Shown here in pieces: positions 59,615-64,000 of a stretch of 64,000 nucleotides of DNA. The DNA is from Apostichopus japonicus (Eukaryota > Echinodermata > Holothuroidea > Aspidochirotida > Stichopodidae): contig NC_092581.1 of the NCBI RefSeq assembly GCF_037975245.1, forward strand, positions 8,523,501 to 8,587,500. Reading direction: 5' to 3'. How positions within the stretch are numbered: the first letter of the stretch is position 1; every line of letters begins with the position of its first letter. The translations under genes and the position numbers were made by a program. The notes below the pieces were generated by a model that was not told where the DNA came from, did not search any database, and saw only the letters and a list, made by a program, of their open reading frames with translations.

Positions 59615-60663
59615 AGAGAAGAACAGCTTTTAGAAAACTGGTTATCCACCATAAGCGATGTGTATGGAAATGCCTGTAGTAAGTTGACCTGTGCTCTGTA
59701 GGCCCATAAGTTTAAACAGAAAAGAAACTTGTAATACACACAAAAACATACGTTTCTCATCAGAAATTACGAAGTTGTGCATATTGGTGAACTATGCAAA
59801 TTATTACAGCATGCTGGCATGGCTGAGCTCACAAAGTTTATGAGTACTGACTAACGCCAATAACCTCGACCGACTAGCAAGTCTGGACTGACTAAGTTAA
59901 CCGACTAACAACCCTTACTAAGTTGCCCACGCCGCAAAGATATATATATATACCGTCTATGTATAGGCCTTTTATAGTTGCATTCAGCACCTATGTATTT
60001 CAGCCCCAGGACTCGGGATATGCTTCCTTCTCGTACACTTTATGCATGACATTTCCTGACTTCATAGGGTTTCGTATACTGATAGGGTAAAAATAACGAT
60101 TTTCGGAAGGTTTGTTTGCTCAATGCTTGGAGGTTAATAAAAGTAGAACAATAGTATCGAGAAGACACTAAATATTTCTTTTTATTGTGCTGTTGGAAGA
60201 GGAAAAAATATAGTTTGGACTATCACTTTTAAAGGTTTAGGGCACGGGACATCTCAGTAAAAGAAAACATCCATCCCTTTCGTTTTTTCCCCAACTTATG
60301 GACACATATAGGTGTAGGAAGCTTTTCAGAAGTGGGGGTGTGCGAAACTTATTTATTGATCAGTGTCCTGGGGAAGGTGCTCTAAATGCAAAATGGTGCA
60401 ATGTTTGTCAATATTACAGACGGAAGGCCTATATATATTCTAGCATGCCATCCAAAGTGGGGGGAGAAAGAGGGAGGCCCCCACCATCGAGAGTGGAGGG
60501 CGGTCGCCCCTCTGCCCCCACCCTTTTCCCTATGCCTATGGAACATGACTGCTCAATCACTGCATATACCGTTGCTGTAATAAAGGTTTTAAAGCTTGCT
60601 TTTGTTTTTGTTTTATTAATTTTTGTTTGCTCATATGTTCACAATACAAAAATAACAGGGATC
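59615..60663. other. no gene recognised
   Basis: AT-rich sequence with fragments of C-rich hAT-like repeat near 60470-60520 (CCCCCACCATCGAGAGTGG). No supported exon. Confidence 0.45.
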
Positions 60664-60836
60664 AGAGGCGGATCCAATGGGAGGGGTGGGGGGTTAACCC
60701 CCCATGATTTTCGATTTTTGGTTGATTTTTCTTCAATTTTTTAGACCCTCTCCCCCATGACAGCCATTCACTGTTGGGCGGACACCTCAACCCCCCCCCC
60801 TCACCCCACCCCTTGGAGAAATCCTGCATCCGCCCT
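60664..60836. mobile_element. short hAT-like miniature element
   Basis: Ends CAGAGGCGGATCC and the inverse of CAGGGCGGATGC (ending 60836) enclose G-rich and C-rich subterminal runs. No clean target duplication was seen, so the exact borders are uncertain. Confidence 0.55.
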
Positions 60837-61228
60837 GGAGATGACATATAATGGACGTTCCAAATTGAAAAGAACGAAAAGAGTAACAGGAGCTTAACCC
60901 ATTAGGCTGACAAAAAGTCGCCCATTTCCAATGGGCCTTAGAGAAAACAAATTGCAATTAATAAAACTCTAAACACACATATATTGCACAACCCCAATCA
61001 GGGACTCCGCACTGGTTTTCGTACTAGGACGTTTACAAAATATATTCCAGCCATATTTACTTTTTGCGGTAACAAATACACACACATAATTGGTCAACGT
61101 TTTGCTTTAAAATTTAGTGAACCAATCATAAGCACGTATAGCAACAAAGCATTGAATATGCAGATTTATCCCGTTCATGCGTACGCGTCACGGCCGGCCG
61201 GCCGGTGTCGTGTCTGTTGCTTATAGCA

Positions 61229-61260
61229 AAGATATTTCACCTTCGAAGGTGAAATATCTT
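61229..61260. repeat. 32-bp perfect palindrome flanked by TTGCTTATAG
   Basis: AAGATATTTCACCTTC and its exact complement meet at CTTCGAAG. TTGCTTATAG occurs directly repeated at 61217-61226 and 61259-61268. Confidence 0.9.
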
Positions 61261-61489
61261 GCTTATAGTATATATCATATTATACAACACCTACTTTCCG
61301 GCCATTTGATTGGTCAATTGCTCGTCGATTGCATCCAAAATCCGCTCCTTTGCACTCTATGAAATAGAACCATGTGTTATACTATTTTGATTGCACTTTT
61401 TTTTTCAATGGTAAGAGAGCAGAGAAACCTGTCTGTTCAAAACAATCTGTTGCATGAGTGCATTTTACATCCAATTATATCCAAATTTG

Positions 61490-61680
61490 AAGGTGTTGTA
61501 TAAAACAAATAATGAATGGTTTCCATTCGTGCAAAAGTGCAAATATTTCATTCGTTGAAAGATGTAATTTGTTCCATTCAACTCGGCTGCGCCTCGTTGA
61601 ATGGAACAAATTACATCTTTCAACTCATGAAACATTTTCACTATTGCACTCATAACCATTTATTATTTGTATAATAGAAT
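61490..61680. repeat. foldback miniature element with 29-bp perfect inner arms
   Basis: The arm at 61554-61582 (starting GTTGAAAGATGTAATTTGTT) is exactly inverted at 61596-61624 around a 13-base loop. Outside, AACAAATAATGAATGGTT near 61505 and AACCATTTATTATTTGT near 61656 extend an imperfect inverted repeat. Confidence 0.85.
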
Positions 61681-61924
61681 ACAGTAAGTATATAGCCTAA
61701 TGTTACAAGTGCCTGTGCCATAGGCTAGGCTAACTATAGCCAGGGCTACTGAGTACTGAAAAGAGTGTACCGTAAGCTACTTCTACTACTAGCACTGCAG
61801 GGTATCCAGTCAAAACGTCCCCTGACCAAACGTTCCCGCCTTTTTACCTACCAAAACGCCCCCTCTTTTTACCAAAACGTCCCCGTTCTATATATATGCA
61901 GAATCAAAACGTCACCAGGGTATG

Positions 61925-62660
61925 TAGGCCTAGGGCAATCAGGGAAACCGGAAAGAGTTTTAGTAACAAATGTCGGGAACATTCGGAGTTAGCCTAGGAT
62001 GGCTGGTTAAAAAGAATAGAATTTCAGTAACGGATGTATTGTATAAATTAATTTTGAAGTAACGTGTTAATCGGGGGGAAATGGAAAAAGGCACATAACG
62101 AATGTCGGGGACATTCGGAGTTAGGCTGGCTGGTTGGTTAAAGAGTTATAATTTTGTAGCAACGTGTCAATCAGGGAAAATGGAAAGAGTTTTAGTAATG
62201 AATGTCTGCGGTTATTCGGTTTTAGGCTGGCTGGTTAAAGAAATAGAATTCCAGTAACAGATGTATAACATTGTATAAACGGATGTATTGTATAAATTAA
62301 TTTTGTAGTAACGTGTCAATCGGGGAAATGGAAAAAATCACATAACGAATGACGGGGACATTCAGAATTAGGCTGGTTGGTTAAAGAGATACAATTTCAG
62401 TAACAGGTGTATTGTTAAGTTGTAGTAATATATCTGTCAATCGTGGAAAATGAGTTTTAGTAACGAATGTCGGCGGACATTCGGGTTCAGACTGGCTGGT
62501 TAAAGAAATAGAATTTCAGTAACGGATGTATCGTATAAATTTGTTGTAACGTGTTAACCGGGGAAAATGGAAAGAGTTTCGTAACGAATGTCGGGGACAT
62601 TCGGAGTTGGGCTGGCTGGTTATAAAGAGAGATAAATTTCAGTCTAGTAATGGGATTATT
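61925..62660. repeat. 100-150 bp tandem repeat with CGAATGTC-GGG-GACATTCG hairpins
   Basis: Six units carry AACGAATGTCGGGGACATTC (about 61966, 62098, 62198, 62346, 62464, 62585), then TTAGGCTGGCTGGTTAAAG, ATTTCAGTAACGGATGTAT and AACGTGTCAATCGGGGAAA. The first motif is a short hairpin with a 3-base loop. Units vary by internal deletion. Confidence 0.85.
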
Positions 62661-64000
62661 TCAACTTATCCTTGTCAATTTAAATTTATCCTACTCTGTG
62701 TCCATTGATAAAAGCAATCCCTAAGGGCGATTCCATGGTAACTCGCTTTACACTTTTTCCTGTTTTTTATAATGCAAGTGCTGTGGCTTGAATATGGGTT
62801 AGTGTAACTCCTCAATTTTCTGTGGTGTTATATACAACATTCATAGCTACAGTACTGATTTCGCTTAACTCCCGTTGAAAAAAAATCAACGATCGATAAC
62901 AAAAGTTGAAAATCGATAATAAAAAAAAGTTGAAAATCTATAAAAAACAAATAATTTCGTTGACAAGATTTAGACTACTGCGGGCAACGAAGTTTCAACG
63001 AAATTTCCACGAAAGTTATCGCGATCAAAAACCGCAAAGGCAATTCTAGACATATCAAGGTTGTGACTTGCGTTGAATCCTTAGTGTAACTACAGCCGTT
63101 TTTAGACTATACCAGAAGTTGCCGAGGAATATTACAAACGTTGCAAAAGTTTGATTGTATATAAGACAGAGTAAGTTCTGTACTAGGTGTTTGAAAAATG
63201 ATTTGGCTAGGATAATAAAAACTAGTCTTGGTCGATCGTAACAAGCACATTCTACGACTCTTAAGTTATAGGCTAGTATTAAACTAAGATAAGTTTAAGT
63301 TAACTCACCAAGGAACGCAGCGTCAGAAAATCAAGAAATAAAAAAAATATCCACAATGAAACAGTCGTAGCTGGATATCAAAGAGATCTTTATTTCCAAT
63401 AAATTCCTGTGTTACTTGACGTACTACAGTACCGTTTACTACAGAACCGCACTCACTTTCAAACTTTTCTGAGAGTGCATTCCGTCCAAGAAATCTCCCC
63501 CGGCTTCAATGCACGCAAAATAATAAAACATCCTGTTATTTTCCCCTAACTCAGCTACTGTCCGCGAATGCAGATGGACTGCCCTGGTAATTAAGGTCGC
63601 AGCCTGGGTCTGGGCTACCTACAGTTTGCTGCTTACATGTGCATTCCCTACCCTGGATATCCCCACCACCAAACTTTTTGAGAGGCTTAGTCCAATCATA
63701 AACCTGGCTTTGTCAAATTCACGCCTACCATCTGTTAATTAGCATAGTATTTATCTTCGTGGGGGGTTTAGCACTGCAGAACCTTTGGCTGGCTGCCTCT
63801 AGAAGCAAAAATTATTTTACCCCTACTGTTTGTAATGGAATGGATGTTACCTGTAACTAAGTTAATTGAAAACCAAATATTCATTCATATATATATAAGT
63901 AGAACAATCCAGCAGGGATAGAAAGTTTATCTTGAATTAACCAATCAGAAGTCGTGCTATAAATAAAATTAAAAAATAGAAGTGTTTCCATGACTACTAA
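62661..64000. other. right end of window, no gene recognised
   Basis: Contains A-rich GTTGAAAATCGATAA-type short repeats (62876-62950) and unassigned sequence. A donor-like CCTTG|GTGAGTTA on the minus strand near 63305 could end an exon, but no coding frame or acceptor supports it. Confidence 0.4.

Overview
This is an intron-rich, repeat-rich, AT-biased eukaryotic window with no bacterial-style gene layout. The protein-coding signal and the repeats (CR1-like retrotransposon relic, many hAT-type miniature elements, a foldback transposon) suggest a marine invertebrate, possibly an echinoderm. That placement is inference; no ribosomal or mitochondrial marker is present to settle it.

The one gene recognised with confidence lies on the minus strand from about 31.8 kb down to the left edge. 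It is the 5' part of a TRPA1-like (TRPA subfamily) cation-channel gene. Six exons (24577-24806, 18938-19106, 13673-13782, 3615-3797, 2266-2475, 587-683) have GT-AG borders and matching phases. Together they encode a short acidic/polar N-terminal segment followed by a run of ankyrin repeats. A possible upstream coding exon at about 31725-31850 ends in the right phase to join the first of these, but no initiator Met was found. The rest of the ankyrin domain, the six membrane helices and the pore lie beyond position 1.

The introns are full of repeats. Intron content includes a 2.5 kb repeat block (9057-11597) with spaced AGGTCA half-sites, two hAT-type elements with perfect 8-bp target duplications (15223-15571; 16942-18141), a TA-flanked element with repeated GGGGTAAAAAAAAAC sites (25561-26605), a 49-bp minisatellite organised as a 147-bp higher-order repeat (26913-27803), and a sense-strand relic of a CR1-like retrotransposon (about 28.59-31.2 kb) split by a perfect MITE.

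Immediately upstream of the candidate first exon is a 7.33 kb foldback transposon (32100-39429). It has matching ends, an exact 9-bp target duplication, and two inverted arms built from about 15 and 13 tandem copies of a roughly 180-bp unit around a 2 kb centre.

From 39.4 kb to 64 kb the window is mostly intergenic or intronic mosaic: hAT-type elements, purine/pyrimidine microsatellites, several tandem arrays and perfect palindromes. A few orphan exon-like segments occur (minus strand 44309-44500, 46361-46790, 53613-53707; plus strand 59459-59614). They have good splice acceptors but unidentified products. No tRNA, rRNA or CRISPR array was recognised by eye.
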